A DNA stretch of 64,000 nucleotides from Hydrogenophilales bacterium 28-61-23. Lineage in GTDB: Bacteria; Pseudomonadota; Gammaproteobacteria; Burkholderiales; Thiobacillaceae. The position numbers and the translations under genes are program-made. The stretch is from positions 1-64,000 of the forward strand of contig NCGJ01000001.1 in NCBI GenBank assembly GCA_002281555.1, in the 5' to 3' direction. This document shows positions 33,871-43,881 of this stretch, piece after piece (the first letter of the stretch is position 1; each line of letters begins with the position of its first letter). Under the pieces are notes generated by a model, which made no database searches, had not been told where the DNA came from, and was given only the letters and a program-made list of their open reading frames with translations.

Positions 33871-36800
33871 TTAACCTGGGGCTGCCAGCCTCACCTCCAC
33901 CACGTGTTCCCGATGGTCATCCAGCAGCGGAATCGCTGGCTCGTGCAGCACGATGCCATCGACCGTCACTCCGTATTTGCCATTCTCGTCGCCGGCATGA
34001 ATTTGCACGACGGTGATGTGGTAGACCGTTTCGCGATAGCGGTAGTGAAACTTGAACCCCGGCCAGTGCGCCGGCAGGCAGGGTTCAACATATAACTTGT
34101 CCACTTCCAGCCTCAGGCCGAGCAGCGATTCGACGATCAGCCGGTACATCCAGCCGGCCGAGCCGGTGTACCAGGTCCAGCCGCCGCGGCCGGTGTGGGG
34201 CGCCACGGCGTAGACGTCGGCGGCCATGACGTAGGGTTCCACCTTGTAGGTGGCGATGGCCTCTTTCGATTTCGCGTGGTTGGCCGGGTTGATCAGGGTG
34301 GTCAGCTCCCAGGCGCGGCGGCTGTCGCCCTGGGCGGCGAAGGCCATCGCCGCCCAGATCGCGGCGTGGGTGTACTGGCCGCCGTTTTCGCGCACACCCG
34401 GCACATAGCCCTTGATGTAGCCGGGGTCCAGGTCGGTCTGGTCGAACGGCGGGGCGAGCAACTGGACCAGGGCCGAGTCGCGCCTTACCAGACGCTCGTC
34501 CACCGCCTGCATGGCGCGGCGGCAGCGTTCGGCGTCGCCGGCCCCGGACAGCACCGACCAGCTTTGCGAGATCGAGTCGATTTGGCATTCAACGTTGCCG
34601 GCGGAGCCGAGCGGGGTGCCGTCGTCGAACCAGGCGCGGCGATACCAGGCGCCGTCCCAGGCGTTCTGTTCGATGTGGTCGCGCAGGCGCGTGCCTTCCA
34701 GCGCGCAGAAGTCGGCAAAAGCGGGGTCGGCATGGCGACGCGCCAGGGCGCCGAACTGGCTCAGCACTTCGTGGAGGAAGAAGCCCAGCCATACGCTCTC
34801 GCCCTTGCCGTGGATGCCGACCCGGTTCATGCCGTCGTTCCAGTCGCCGGAGCCGATCAGCGGCAGGCCGTGCTCGCCGAAACGCAGCCCGTGGCGGATG
34901 GCGCGCACACAGTGCTGGTACAGGCTCTCTGTGCTCTCTGAGCGGCCGGGCAAGTCATAGTAGGACTCGTCTTCGGGATTGAGCGGGCGACCCTCCAGAA
35001 AATGGACCGGTTCCTCCAGCACGCCGGTATCGCCGGTGCAAAGTACATAACGGCTGGTGGCCAGGGCCAGCCACAGATAATCGTCGGAACAGAGTGTGCG
35101 CACGCCGCGACCGGAGGGCGGGTGCCACCAGTGCTGAACATCGCCCTCGCGGAACTGGCGGCTCGCGCTCAACAACAGTTGCGCGCGCAGCAAATGCGGT
35201 TCTGCGTGGACCAGCGCCATCGCATCCTGCAACTGGTCGCGGAAGCCGAAAGCGCCGCCGGACTGGTAATAGCCGCTGCGCGCCCACATCCGGCAGGCCA
35301 GGGTCTGATACAGCAGCCAGCCGTTGGTCAGCACGTTGAGCGATTCGTCGGGCGTCTCCACCTGCACCGCGCCCAGGCTGTGGTTCCAGAACTGCCAGAC
35401 GGATTCGAGCTCCCGGCGCGCGGCGTCGTTGCCGCTGAAACGATGCACCAGGCGGTTGGCATCCTCCCCGCCAGGTATGCCGCCGAGGCCGAGCAGGAAC
35501 ACGATCTCGCGTTCCTGGCCGTCGCCCAGTATGAAGCCCACCTGAAGCGCGGCGCAGGGGTCGAGGCCGCTGCCCAGCTTGCCGGACAGGTGCGTGCGCG
35601 CCATCGCCGCCGGATTCTCCAGACTGCCGTTGCGGCCGATGAATTCGGCGCGGTCGCAGGTGCTGGTTCGGTTCGTGTCATCCACGTGGAAGAAGGCGAC
35701 CCGGTCGGGGAATTCGCTGTTGTAGTGGTTGCGCGCGTAGAGCACGCCGCTGTAGGGATCGACCTCGGTGGTCACATGCATGGCCGATTTCGGCCGCAGG
35801 TCGCCCAGCACCCATTCCACGTAGCCGGTGGCGGAAAGCCGGCGTGCCCGGCCTGAGGTGTTGCGCACCTTGAGCACGGAAAATTTCACCGCCGCGTCTG
35901 TAGCCACATAGACCCACAGCTCCGAGTAGATGCCGGCCTCGGTATGTTCGAACACGCTGTAACCAAAGCCGTGCCGGCTGACGTAGGGCGTGGCGCCGCG
36001 TCGGGGCAGCGGCGTCGGCGACCAGAACTGTCCTGTTTCCTCGTCGCGCAGGTAAAAGGCCTCGCCGCTCGCGTCGCATACCGGGTCGTTGTGCCAGGGC
36101 GTGAGGCGGAACTCGTGCGCGTTCTCGCCCCAGGTATAGGCCTGGCCGCTTTCCGAGATGACGCTGCCGAAGTGCGGATTGGCCAGCACGTTCACCCACG
36201 GCGCCGGGGTGAGCTGTGCGGACGTGGTGGTGATGACGTACTCGCGCCCATCCGGGGTGAAGCCGCCGAGGCCGTTGGCCAGAATCAGATCGCGGCGTGG
36301 CAATTCGAAGGCGGCGGGCGCCTCGTCCTGCCGCGGCCGGCTCGGCGCCAGGCGCGGCACGCGCACTTCCAGCGCACCCGGACGGTCGAGTTGTTCCGCC
36401 AGGGTTCCCTGGCTGTCGCTGAGGCTGATCCGGGCGACGGTGTGGAACAGGATGCGGTCTTCCTCCGAGATCTGCTCCGCGGAGCGCACGAAGATGCCAC
36501 CCGGCCGGTCCATCACCTGGCCTTCCACACCCACTACGCCCACCGCAACCAGGCCCAGAATCTGGTCTTGCAGCACCTGCCGGTAACCGGCGCGGTCTTC
36601 GTTCCAGATCACCAGATCCACCACCAGCCCCTTCAGGCGCCAGTAGGCATGGGCCTGGATGAGCTGGCGCACCAGTTCGATGTTGGCCAGGTCGGCAATG
36701 CGCAACAGGACGATGGGCAGGTCGCCGGAGATGGCATAGCCCCAGAGGCCGGATTGGCCGCGCCGGTTTTTCATCAGCACGCTGCTGTCGGCACGCAGCG

Positions 36801-39800
36801 ACTTGTTGGCGTAAAGGATCGAGTTGGCCAGGCGACCGAACAGTTGCGCGTCCGCCTCGCTGGCGTTGATCTGGCGCAACACCACCTGGGCGTGGGTCCA
36901 GGCCAGCTCGAAGACGCGGTCGGCCAGGCGGCGATCCTGATATTTCTCGACCAGGCCGAGGGCCGCGACGCGGCTGTCGCCGATGCCGTAGACCAGGTCC
37001 ACGCTTACCGATTGCTCGGGTTCGAGGGTGATGCGGCAGCGGATGGCGACGACCGGATCGAGCACCGAGCCCTGGCTGCCGGACAGCGACCCGGCCGCGT
37101 CCAACGCCTGGGGCGCGGCGCCGCTACGGCCACGACCGATGAAGCGGGCGCGGTCGGTCTCGTAAGTCAGTTCGTCGACCTGGGCATCGTGCACCGACAT
37201 CAGGTGGAACAGCCAGGGCGAGCGCTCTTCGCGCGAGCGCGGGCGGCGGGTGCAGAGGATGGCCTGGCGCGGCTCGACGATTTCGGTCTGCACGAACAGA
37301 TTGCTGAAGGCCGGATGCAGGACATCGGCGGCGGCGGGCGCCAGCACCACTTCCGCGTAACTGGTGACTTCAAGGGTCCGACGCTCGGCGGCGCGGTTGG
37401 TGATGCGCACCCGGCGCAGTTCGATGTCGTCTTCCGGCGACACGACGATATCGGTGTGGGTGTCGAAATCGAAATCGTCGCCCTTGTTGTTGTTTTTATC
37501 GCGGCGGCGAAATTCGGCGCGGCCTTCCGAGAAGATCGCCTCGTAGTGATCCGCGCGGCGCAGCGTGGGATGGTGCGCGGTGGACCAGACCGTGCCGCTC
37601 TCCACGTCGCGCAGGTAACAGAAGGTGCCCCAAGGGTCGCGGGTGCCGTCCTCGCGCCAACGGGTTACGGCCAGGTCGTTCCAGCGGCTGTAGCCGCCGC
37701 CGGCCTGGGTGACCATGACGTGATAGCGACCGTTGGACAGCAATTGCACTTCCGGGAGCGGTGTGTCGGGATTGACCAGCACGCGGATCGGCATCTCCGG
37801 ACTGCCCGCGCCGGCCTGGAGGCCGGTAAGTTCGGCGCTGTGGGCATAGAACGCCGAGGCGCGGGGAATCCGCTCCTGCAACAACAGCAGGGTGGACTGG
37901 AACAGCGGGTCGGCGGCAAAGCGTTTCTGCATCGGCCGATCCAGCAAAAGGTAGGCCAGAGCGAGCAAGCTCATGCCCTGGTGATGGGCCATGTAGGAGC
38001 GCACCAGGGCATGGGATTCGCCACGCCGTTGCCGGGCCGGGGTGTAGTCGATGGCTTCATGAAAGCCGAACTGGCCTTCCGCCCCGGCGGCGCTGAGCCG
38101 TTGCAGATTCAGGCAGGCCGCCTCCGGCGCCACCATCAGCGCCAGTACCGTGGCATAGGGCGCGACCACCAGGTCCTCGCCGAGTCCGCGTTTAAGTCCC
38201 AGGCCGGGCACGCCGAAGGCGCGGTACTGGTAGTTGAGATGCACGTCCACGGTGTTGTAGCCGGATTCCGACATGCCCCAGGGCAGGCCAAGTTGCTGGC
38301 CGTATTCGATCTGCCGCGCCACCGCCGCCTGGGCGGTCTGGTCGAGCAGCGTGTTGTCGTAGGTCGGCATCACCAGTTGCGGCATCAGGTACTCGAACAT
38401 CGAGCCGCTCCAGGACAGCAGGATCGGCTCGCCGCCAGCGCTGGTGAGCAGGCGCCCGAGGGCGAACCAGCTTTCCTGTGGAAGTTGCCCCTGGGCGATG
38501 GCGATGAATACGCTGAGCCGGGCTTCCGAAGCCAGCAGATCGTAGTAACTCGCGTCACGCCGCCGCTCGTCGACGCTGTAGCCGATGCACAACAGACGCG
38601 CCGCCTTGTCGTACAGGAAACCGTATTCCATGTTCGCCAGCTCGCCGGCCCGCAGGGCCAATTGCTGGATGGTTGCGATGCGGGCCTGGGCATGTTCGCT
38701 GGCTTGTTCGATGTGCCGGCGCAGATCGGCCAGCCACGCCGTTTGTACGGGTGTCGCGCTCGCGTCGAGCCGGCTCGCGAGACGGCTCGACCACATCACA
38801 GCCAGCCCGGCCAGGGCGCGTAGCGTCGGCATGGCGTTGATTTCAGCAAAGTCGTCGAGCCCGATCGGCGCTTCAGGCAGTCCGGTCCAGGGCGCAAGAA
38901 AGGCCAGATCGTCGCGGGCCGCCTGACATTGCCGGGCCAGCGCCCCAGCCCACCAGCCCGCATGGCTGGCGGGCTCATAGGCGATATCCTCGGCCACCGC
39001 GGCGGCGGCCCGTACCAGTCGGTCCAGCAGAAGCCGCGCCGCCGGCAGCGTGGCCGGGCGCGCGCCGTGCGCGGATTCGCGGGCGGATTCGAGCGCTTTC
39101 CGAAACTGGACCAGCGCGGCCGGCGCGGGATCGCCGGTGGCTTCCTCCAATATTCCCAATGTGTCGCGCAGACCGTCCAGGCAGCGTAGCTCCAGAATCG
39201 GACGGTCGAGCAGCGCGAGCAGGCCTGGGCGCAGGGTCAATAGATGGCCGGCCAGATTGCCGCTGTCCACCGTCGAGATGTAAATCGGGTGCAGCGGTCG
39301 CAGGGTTTGCGTGTCATACCAGTTGTAGAAATGGCCCCGATGGCGTTCCAACCCCGCCATCGTCTCCAGGGTGTTGGCGGTGCGCTCCAGCAGCTGCCCG
39401 CCCGGGATGTAACCGAAGTCGTGGGCGGACAGATTCGCCAGCAGCGCCAGCCCGATATTGGTCGGCGAGGTGCGATGCGCCAGCACAGCCTCCCGGTATT
39501 CCTGGTAGTTGTCCGGCGGCAACCAATGGTCCTCCGGGCCGACGAAGGTCTCGAAGAAAGCCCAGGTCTTGCGCGCGATGCGGCCGAGAAACCGGGTCTG
39601 TTCGTCGCTCAGCCGGGCCTCGCGGCGCTCCAGCGGCAGGCTGATCCACCAGGCGATGGCGGGGGAGAGCAGCCACAGCAGCAGGATGGGGCCGGCCACC
39701 GGCAGCGCGCCCGGATTCACCGCCGCCAGGATGATGGCGGTGGCGACGGCGAGGATGCAGGCGAAGCCCATGTCGCGGAACGAGGCGGCGAGGTCGCCGC

Positions 39801-42687
39801 GGCTCAGACGCTCCTGGTCGCCGGAGGGGTTCCATTCCAGCAGCCGTTGGTGCGTGAACAGCAAGCGCCCCAGTGTGCGCAGGATCGCATCCAGGCTGTA
39901 GTAGGCCTCATGCGGCAGTGTCATCAGGACAAAGCCTGCCTGAACGAAGCGCTGGCCGGCGGCGTGGGCGGCGCTGGTGAGGTGCTGGACCGCCCGCATG
40001 TCGTCCGGTTTGCGCAGCACATCCAGCAGGGTGGCCAGCAGTGGCGGGATCAGAAGGACGCCGAGTATCGCCAGGGTCCAGAAAACGGTCGAAGAAAACA
40101 GCGTCCAGCCGAGCAGCAACAGCAGCGTCAACGCCGCCGGCACCAGGCTGCGGCGCAGGTTGTCCAACAATTTCCAGCGCGACAGCATGGAGAGCGGGTT
40201 GCGCCGGCGCACTCCATCGGGGCTGCGCAGCCACGGCAGCAGCCACGCCACGAGTTGCCAATCGCCGCGAATCCAGCGGTAGCGGCGGTTGACGTCGGCG
40301 CCGTAGCGGCCTGGGTACTCCTCGTACAACTGCACGTCGCTCAATAATCCGGCGCGGGTGTAGCAGCCTTCCAGAAGATCGTGGCTGAGCACGCGATTCT
40401 CGCGAAAGCGCCCCTTCAGCGTTTGTTCGAACGCGGCGACGTCGTAGATGCCCTTGCCGATGAACGAGCCTTCCTGGAACGCATCCTGGTAGACGTCGGA
40501 GACAGTACGGGTATACGGGTCTATGCCCGGTTCGCCGCCGTTCAGGCGCGCATAGCGCGATTGGCTGGTGGCCGGCAGACAGACGCTCACACGCGGCTGC
40601 AGGATGCCGTAGCCGGCGCGGACCCGCCCCAGGGTCGCGTCATAGATCGGACGGTTGAGCGGATGCGCCATGGTGCCGACGAACTGGCGCGCGGCGTCGC
40701 GCGGCAGTTGCGTGTCGGTGTCCAGAGTGATCACGTATTTCACGCCGGTGAGTGCCGCGGTCGCGCCGACCAGCAGCGAGAAACCGTCGCTGTCGCCTTC
40801 GCATAGCAGGGCATTCAGGTCCGCCAGCTTGCCGCGCTTGCGCTCGTAACCCATCCAGGTCCGGTCATGCGGGTTCCAGCGGCGCGGGCGATGCAGCAGA
40901 AAGAAGATGTCGTTCTTACCTGCCGCGTAGTGCGCATTCAGGGCTTCGATCCGCTCCCGGGCCAGCGCCAGCAGCGGCGCGTCCTCAGGCAGGGTTTCCT
41001 CGGCAGCGTCGCAAAAGTCGGTCAACAGGCCGAACAGCAGGTTGTCGTCGCGATTGGCCAGGAAGCGCACTTCCAGCGCCTCGGCCAGGCTATCGATGTT
41101 GCGCTTACCGGTGAGCATGGTCGGGACCACCACCAGGGCGCGCGATTGCGCCGGAATGCCGGCAGAGAAGTCCATGCGAGGCAGCGGATGCGGCGACGCC
41201 AGCATCGTGGCCAGCCAGTTCACCAGCGCGACCGCGAGCTGGCCGGTGGCCAGCAGCACAAGGATGCCAGTCAGAATGAGCGCCCAATCGGCAACCCCGT
41301 TGGCAACCCGGTCAGCCCACGCCTCCGCCAGCGGACCCGCGGCGAGGAGCAGCGTGACCAGCATGATGGAGCCCAGATACAGCGGCAACGGAGATCGGCT
41401 GGCCCAGCGCCGAAGACTCGCGACCAGGGGCAGGCGCGCCTGGGTGGCGCTTTCCAGCTCGGGCCGGCCGCGGTCGATCAGGTAATAGCCCACATGCGCG
41501 CTTCGGTCGGCCGCCCCGCTGCGGGCCGCGCTCCCCCGCGCCAGTTCGATCGCGCGGCTGGCCACCGCGTCCTCGGAGAGCTCGCTGGTCTTCGCGATTT
41601 CCTCAATGCAGTGGCGGTAGCTGTCGCGGCTGGCGAAGTCCATCCCGGCGTAGGCCGCGCCCGGGTCCATGCGCAGGATCTGTTCGACCGCGCTCATGGC
41701 CTCGACGAACTCGCGCCAGTCCATGGTTCCGAGCAGGCGCAGACTGCCGATGCTGTTGCTGATCGAGACCTGGTCGGCGGCCTGATGCTGGTTGCCGGAG
41801 CGCACCAACTGCTCGATGCTCAGGCCCGACTCGGCCAGTTGTTGTTCGATCCAGGTCAGCGGCAAGGCCAGGGCGGGGCCCTGGCCTTGCAGACGGCGAG
41901 CCAGCTCCGACACAAACGGGGCGGTCAGTGGCGGTTTCGAGTGCGCCATGTCCGCGATCACCAGGATCAGGTTTTTGGGATCGCGGTGGGTGATGTCCGC
42001 CAGCAAATCCGCCCAGATGACAGCGAGATCGCGGTCTCTTACCCCGTCGGCGATGCGCGCCGCGACGCGCCGCAGATTCTCGATCAAGGCCAGGCGCAGC
42101 ATGATCGGAATGGCCCACAACTCGCCCAGCTTGAGCGGGGTCGTCATCTGGTAGGACGCGACGAAACGGCTGAGGCTGCCCGGATCCACCCGTCCATCGC
42201 CGTGGGCGATGGTCTCCAGGGCGATGTCATACACGCGCGGCAGTCCAGCCGAAGCGCCGTCGGCCAGATTCGGCAGTTCACGGCTGTAGCCCTTGGGCAG
42301 GTGGCGCCGGGCGGTGCGAACCTGTTCCTCGATGATGTAGAGGTTATCGAGCAGCCATTCCCCGGCCGGCGTGATGCGGTGCTTCGCCTCGACCGCCGCC
42401 GTCAATTTTTTACAGGTCTCGCTCAGCACCGCCTCGTTCGAGGCCAGTCGCGCCAGCAACTGGTCCGATACCCGTCCCGGCGTCAAACGATGGGTGGAAG
42501 CGAGACGCACGCCGTGCTGCGCCATCTGATCGGCACTGAACAACTCGGACCGGAGCGGCGCTTCTTTATCCGGATGAATGCGATACAAACTGTCGCCGCG
42601 CAGCCGCGCGTTCAGTCGCCTCGAGTACCCGGTGAGCGTTGTGATGAAGGTCAAATCAGGAGCCCTTCCCAGGCAATGGAATTTCAA
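33871..42687 (-). CDS. Cyclic beta-1,2-glucan synthase (NdvB type, GT84-GH94)
   Basis: At 2938 residues this is the size of NdvB/Cgs, the inner-membrane enzyme that starts, elongates and cyclises periplasmic beta-1,2-glucan from UDP-glucose. In order: an N-terminal region (1 to about 430), membrane helices around 440-490, a GT84 glycosyltransferase domain (about 520-860; ITLDTDTQLPRDAARQ, RVLSHDLLEG, RWIRGDWQL), more membrane helices (about 880-1010), a glucoamylase-like domain with GLGEDLVVAPYATVLALM and YMAHHQGMSLLALAYLL, and tandem GH94-type phosphorylase-like domains ending WTWYTGSAGWMYRL. The start codon is probably TTG 42687; the first in-frame ATG would cut conserved sequence. It lies 27 bases after the AI-2E-family gene. 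Osmoadaptation or envelope protection is the likely role. Confidence 0.93.
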   Translation of the reverse strand: MKFHCLGRAPDLTFITTLTGYSRRLNARLRGDSLYRIHPDKEAPLRSELFSADQMAQHGVRLASTHRLTPGRVSDQLLARLASNEAVLSETCKKLTAAVEAKHRITPAGEWLLDNLYIIEEQVRTARRHLPKGYSRELPNLADGASAGLPRVYDIALETIAHGDGRVDPGSLSRFVASYQMTTPLKLGELWAIPIMLRLALIENLRRVAARIADGVRDRDLAVIWADLLADITHRDPKNLILVIADMAHSKPPLTAPFVSELARRLQGQGPALALPLTWIEQQLAESGLSIEQLVRSGNQHQAADQVSISNSIGSLRLLGTMDWREFVEAMSAVEQILRMDPGAAYAGMDFASRDSYRHCIEEIAKTSELSEDAVASRAIELARGSAARSGAADRSAHVGYYLIDRGRPELESATQARLPLVASLRRWASRSPLPLYLGSIMLVTLLLAAGPLAEAWADRVANGVADWALILTGILVLLATGQLAVALVNWLATMLASPHPLPRMDFSAGIPAQSRALVVVPTMLTGKRNIDSLAEALEVRFLANRDDNLLFGLLTDFCDAAEETLPEDAPLLALARERIEALNAHYAAGKNDIFFLLHRPRRWNPHDRTWMGYERKRGKLADLNALLCEGDSDGFSLLVGATAALTGVKYVITLDTDTQLPRDAARQFVGTMAHPLNRPIYDATLGRVRAGYGILQPRVSVCLPATSQSRYARLNGGEPGIDPYTRTVSDVYQDAFQEGSFIGKGIYDVAAFEQTLKGRFRENRVLSHDLLEGCYTRAGLLSDVQLYEEYPGRYGADVNRRYRWIRGDWQLVAWLLPWLRSPDGVRRRNPLSMLSRWKLLDNLRRSLVPAALTLLLLLGWTLFSSTVFWTLAILGVLLIPPLLATLLDVLRKPDDMRAVQHLTSAAHAAGQRFVQAGFVLMTLPHEAYYSLDAILRTLGRLLFTHQRLLEWNPSGDQERLSRGDLAASFRDMGFACILAVATAIILAAVNPGALPVAGPILLLWLLSPAIAWWISLPLERREARLSDEQTRFLGRIARKTWAFFETFVGPEDHWLPPDNYQEYREAVLAHRTSPTNIGLALLANLSAHDFGYIPGGQLLERTANTLETMAGLERHRGHFYNWYDTQTLRPLHPIYISTVDSGNLAGHLLTLRPGLLALLDRPILELRCLDGLRDTLGILEEATGDPAPAALVQFRKALESARESAHGARPATLPAARLLLDRLVRAAAAVAEDIAYEPASHAGWWAGALARQCQAARDDLAFLAPWTGLPEAPIGLDDFAEINAMPTLRALAGLAVMWSSRLASRLDASATPVQTAWLADLRRHIEQASEHAQARIATIQQLALRAGELANMEYGFLYDKAARLLCIGYSVDERRRDASYYDLLASEARLSVFIAIAQGQLPQESWFALGRLLTSAGGEPILLSWSGSMFEYLMPQLVMPTYDNTLLDQTAQAAVARQIEYGQQLGLPWGMSESGYNTVDVHLNYQYRAFGVPGLGLKRGLGEDLVVAPYATVLALMVAPEAACLNLQRLSAAGAEGQFGFHEAIDYTPARQRRGESHALVRSYMAHHQGMSLLALAYLLLDRPMQKRFAADPLFQSTLLLLQERIPRASAFYAHSAELTGLQAGAGSPEMPIRVLVNPDTPLPEVQLLSNGRYHVMVTQAGGGYSRWNDLAVTRWREDGTRDPWGTFCYLRDVESGTVWSTAHHPTLRRADHYEAIFSEGRAEFRRRDKNNNKGDDFDFDTHTDIVVSPEDDIELRRVRITNRAAERRTLEVTSYAEVVLAPAAADVLHPAFSNLFVQTEIVEPRQAILCTRRPRSREERSPWLFHLMSVHDAQVDELTYETDRARFIGRGRSGAAPQALDAAGSLSGSQGSVLDPVVAIRCRITLEPEQSVSVDLVYGIGDSRVAALGLVEKYQDRRLADRVFELAWTHAQVVLRQINASEADAQLFGRLANSILYANKSLRADSSVLMKNRRGQSGLWGYAISGDLPIVLLRIADLANIELVRQLIQAHAYWRLKGLVVDLVIWNEDRAGYRQVLQDQILGLVAVGVVGVEGQVMDRPGGIFVRSAEQISEEDRILFHTVARISLSDSQGTLAEQLDRPGALEVRVPRLAPSRPRQDEAPAAFELPRRDLILANGLGGFTPDGREYVITTTSAQLTPAPWVNVLANPHFGSVISESGQAYTWGENAHEFRLTPWHNDPVCDASGEAFYLRDEETGQFWSPTPLPRRGATPYVSRHGFGYSVFEHTEAGIYSELWVYVATDAAVKFSVLKVRNTSGRARRLSATGYVEWVLGDLRPKSAMHVTTEVDPYSGVLYARNHYNSEFPDRVAFFHVDDTNRTSTCDRAEFIGRNGSLENPAAMARTHLSGKLGSGLDPCAALQVGFILGDGQEREIVFLLGLGGIPGGEDANRLVHRFSGNDAARRELESVWQFWNHSLGAVQVETPDESLNVLTNGWLLYQTLACRMWARSGYYQSGGAFGFRDQLQDAMALVHAEPHLLRAQLLLSASRQFREGDVQHWWHPPSGRGVRTLCSDDYLWLALATSRYVLCTGDTGVLEEPVHFLEGRPLNPEDESYYDLPGRSESTESLYQHCVRAIRHGLRFGEHGLPLIGSGDWNDGMNRVGIHGKGESVWLGFFLHEVLSQFGALARRHADPAFADFCALEGTRLRDHIEQNAWDGAWYRRAWFDDGTPLGSAGNVECQIDSISQSWSVLSGAGDAERCRRAMQAVDERLVRRDSALVQLLAPPFDQTDLDPGYIKGYVPGVRENGGQYTHAAIWAAMAFAAQGDSRRAWELTTLINPANHAKSKEAIATYKVEPYVMAADVYAVAPHTGRGGWTWYTGSAGWMYRLIVESLLGLRLEVDKLYVEPCLPAHWPGFKFHYRYRETVYHITVVQIHAGDENGKYGVTVDGIVLHEPAIPLLDDHREHVVEVRLAAPG

Positions 42688-42714
42688 TGCGCCAGATCGC
42701 GCGCGGGGATGCCG

Positions 42715-43881
42715 CTAATCTCCCAGCAACTCGGCCACCGGCTCAAGTTGCTCGACATGCTGCGCCACCACTTTTACCAGTACCGTGATCGGCATACTCA
42801 GCAGCATGCCCCAGACGCCCCACAGCCAAGTCCAGAACAGCAGCGAGACGAACACCGCCGCCGTGTTCATGCGCGCGATCCTGCCGGTCAGCCAGGTGGT
42901 GATGAAGGTGCCGACGGCGGTGGCGATCGCCAGCGAGATGCCAGCCGCGAACAGCGCCGGCGCCAGCGCGTCGAACTGCATGTAGGCGGCCATGCCGATC
43001 GCGGCGGCGGTAACCGCCGGACCGAAATAAGGAATGATGTGCAGCAGGCCGGCGGCTACGCCCCAAGCGCCGGCGTTGTCGAGGCCGATCCAGCGCAGCG
43101 CGATCCAGGTGAACAGCCCGACCAGCACGTTGGTCGCCAACAGCATCAGCATGTAGCGCTGGATGGAGGCGTTGATGTCGTCCAGGATATGGACGGTGAT
43201 CTTCTTGTTCGACAACGACGGTCCGGTGAGCCGCACCAGCTTGCGCTTGTAGGTGTCGCCGGACAGCAGCAGAAAGAAAGTCAGAAACAGCACCATGGCG
43301 GCTTGGCCGATCATCCCGGCGGCGCCCATTGAACCCGACCAGAGGAAGTCGCCGAATTTGAAGCCGGGCGTATCGATGACCACGCGCGTGGTTCGCTGTT
43401 TCGGCGTCGCGGCGACCCCGGCCGCCTGGCTCGTCGCTTTTTCCAACTCGCCGGCGGCGGTTTGCATCTTCCGCATGGTGCTGTCCTTACCCTCACGCAG
43501 ACTGGCAAGCCCGGTCGACAACTCACTGACCGCCGCCGGCAACTGATCGAGTATGGTCTGTACCTGTCCACGTAACGCGTAGCTACCCAGGACGAGCGCC
43601 GCCACGACCGCCGCCATCACGATGCTGGCGCCCGCCCAGCGCGGGATCTTTGTCCATTCGAGCCAGACCACCAGCGGGTTCAGTGTGTAGGCGAACAGGA
43701 TGCCGAGCAGCAGGGAAATGACAAAGCTCTGTGCCCACTCCAAGGCAAAGATCACTGCCACGCTGGCGAGGATGGTCAGCGCCAATCCATGCCCGACCTT
43801 GGGCAGGCTGATTGCGGGCGACGACCCGGCGGATTGTTCGGCCGGGGGCAATTCCACTTCAGTCAACGCGCTTGCCGGCAT
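42715..43881 (-). CDS. AI-2E-family (PerM-like) membrane transporter
   Basis: The 388-residue protein has about eight hydrophobic helices, with a soluble insert near 115-185 and the family's GLLHIIPYFGPAVTAA and FWTWLWGVWGMLLSMPI signatures. Members export small molecules or ions; the link to autoinducer-2 is only historical for some. Its start overlaps the 3' end of the YihY-type gene by 23 bases and the glucan synthase follows closely, so the three form an operon. A role in moving glucan or substituents is possible but only inferred from position. Confidence 0.87.
   Translation of the reverse strand: MPASALTEVELPPAEQSAGSSPAISLPKVGHGLALTILASVAVIFALEWAQSFVISLLLGILFAYTLNPLVVWLEWTKIPRWAGASIVMAAVVAALVLGSYALRGQVQTILDQLPAAVSELSTGLASLREGKDSTMRKMQTAAGELEKATSQAAGVAATPKQRTTRVVIDTPGFKFGDFLWSGSMGAAGMIGQAAMVLFLTFFLLLSGDTYKRKLVRLTGPSLSNKKITVHILDDINASIQRYMLMLLATNVLVGLFTWIALRWIGLDNAGAWGVAAGLLHIIPYFGPAVTAAAIGMAAYMQFDALAPALFAAGISLAIATAVGTFITTWLTGRIARMNTAAVFVSLLFWTWLWGVWGMLLSMPITVLVKVVAQHVEQLEPVAELLGD

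Noticed and set aside
33871-33873. Possible frameshift in the long synthase gene
   Set aside because: The frame is uninterrupted for 2938 codons and all expected domains are present.
35944-38823. A 959-codon open frame on the plus strand
   Set aside because: It is antisense to the glucan synthase, has no domain, and arises from G+C-rich codon use in the true gene.
40867-43332. An 821-codon plus-strand frame
   Set aside because: Antisense to the synthase and the AI-2E-family gene; histidine, glutamine and arginine-rich shadow composition.
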